A DNA stretch of 64,000 nucleotides from Pseudanabaena galeata CCNP1313. GTDB lineage: Bacteria; Cyanobacteriota; Cyanobacteriia; Pseudanabaenales; Pseudanabaenaceae. The stretch spans positions 1,736,001 to 1,800,000 of the forward strand of contig NZ_CP112874.1 in NCBI RefSeq assembly GCF_029910235.1, in the 5' to 3' direction. The notes under the pieces are model-generated. The model was not told the origin of the DNA and ran no database searches. It worked only from the letters and a program-made list of their open reading frames with translations. The translations under genes and the position numbers were made by a program. This document shows, piece after piece, positions 63,447 through 64,000 of the stretch; position 1 is the stretch's first letter, and the number at the start of each line of letters is the position of its first letter.

Positions 63447-64000
63447 TTAACGTTTAATTTTGGCTTGAATTTGGTCAAAAGCTGCACCATCAGCAAAAAA
63501 CTTCTTATTGATCGCATCCCAGCCGCCAAGATCCTTGACGGTTGACAGATTTTTGACCACAGGATAAAGATCCGCAAATTGCTTTTCCTTGGCTACAGTT
63601 TCATCGACAGGTCGAAAGCCAACCTTGGCAAATTCAGTTTGAGCTTCTGGGGAATATAGGAATTTCACAAAGGCTTCGGCAACTTCTTTCGTACCATGCT
63701 TAGCCACATTCTTATCAACAACTGCGATCGGGTTATCGATTGAGAAATTAACTTCGGGAATTACATAATTAGTCTTAATTCCTCTTTGTGAGGCAAGAAT
63801 AATTTCATTCTCATAGTTAATCAGTGCGTCACCTTGCCCCTGCTTAAAGAATGCATCGGTAGCTTCTCTGGCATCTTTAGTCAAAATCGGTACATTGGTA
63901 TAAACCCTAGTTAGAGCTTCTAGAGCCTTTTCATCGCTACCACCCTTTTTAAAAGCGGCATTCCAGAGCGCTAAGAAGTTCCAACGGGCTACACCTGATG
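63447..64000 (-). CDS. sbpA: sulfate-binding protein, C-terminal part (cut by window end)
   Basis: The frame stays open to the end of the window; upstream of the internal Met at 63884 it reads GVARWNFLALWNAAFKKGG and YTNVPILTKDAREATDAFF, typical of the Sbp family. The region GQGDALINYENEI and FLYSPEAQTEFAKVGFRPV complete the C-terminus. The N-terminus with its signal peptide lies outside. The protein captures sulfate in the periplasm for CysT/CysW/CysA. It is partial only because of the window edge, not broken. Confidence 0.92.
   Translation of the reverse strand, partial: SGVARWNFLALWNAAFKKGGSDEKALEALTRVYTNVPILTKDAREATDAFFKQGQGDALINYENEIILASQRGIKTNYVIPEVNFSIDNPIAVVDKNVAKHGTKEVAEAFVKFLYSPEAQTEFAKVGFRPVDETVAKEKQFADLYPVVKNLSTVKDLGGWDAINKKFFADGAAFDQIQAKIKR

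Overview
The window looks like a chromosomal segment of a filamentous cyanobacterium, most likely a Pseudanabaena-type organism. This is inferred from the very frequent HIP1-like palindrome GCGATCGC, an aspartate-type HemB, a BicA-type bicarbonate transporter, an MntCAB-order manganese transporter, a cyanobacterial sulfate-uptake cluster and contractile injection system genes of the thylakoid-anchored class. No single marker fixes the genus.

Layout. 0-5 kb: TPR and pentapeptide proteins, hemB, purB. 5-12 kb: a GAF-PAS adenylate cyclase, an Rpn-type nuclease, an HD phosphohydrolase, a CpdA-like phosphodiesterase and proB. 12-18.5 kb: part of a contractile injection system. A Pvc16-like (DUF4255) gene and a LuxR-type response regulator overlap on the minus strand, and diverging from them are the sheath, three tube-like paralogues and a tail assembly protein. 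Baseplate, spike and ATPase genes are not here. 19-24 kb: a large HTH/NB-ARC/WD40 protein and membrane or secreted proteins. 24.4-28.4 kb: a decayed accessory patch with a DUF2817 pseudogene broken by a stop and a hairpin element, xisH/xisI and TPR remnants, a frameshifted HEPN gene next to its MNT partner, a DUF433 gene, and an intact IS1380-family element with its target duplication. 28-31 kb: an overlapping AAA-ATPase/TPR gene pair of unknown role. 31-41 kb: def, DUF2237, pyrF, a nucleotidyltransferase/degenerate phosphomannomutase fusion, tRNA-Gln and a CheB-CheR-histidine kinase fusion. 41-46 kb: mntC-mntA-mntB, two small membrane proteins and a K+ channel with a zinc ribbon. 46-56 kb: rlmD, a Septu-like ATPase/HNH pair, leuB, a YyaL-type protein, an antiporter and bicA. 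56-64 kb: a sulfur assimilation region (rhodanese, cysA, CysR-like regulator, cysK, Rrf2 regulator, NIL protein, cysW, cysT, sbpA truncated by the window edge). It includes a 302-bp near-identical duplicate of the cysW 3' end and a shared inverted-repeat motif in three promoters.

The intergenic DNA is crowded with small non-coding repeats. At least six families have terminal inverted repeats (called A to F here; a seventh, G, is a single copy), some with recognisable target duplications (6 bp for A, TA for B), one copy is nested in another family, and many touch or supply the stop codon of the adjacent gene. In addition there are over fifteen perfect hairpins with unrelated arms but usually a 3-base loop closed by GC pairs.

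The strongest candidates for undescribed biology are the ATPase/TPR pair, the diverged Septu-like pair, the response-regulator-coupled injection system locus and the repeat/hairpin system itself.
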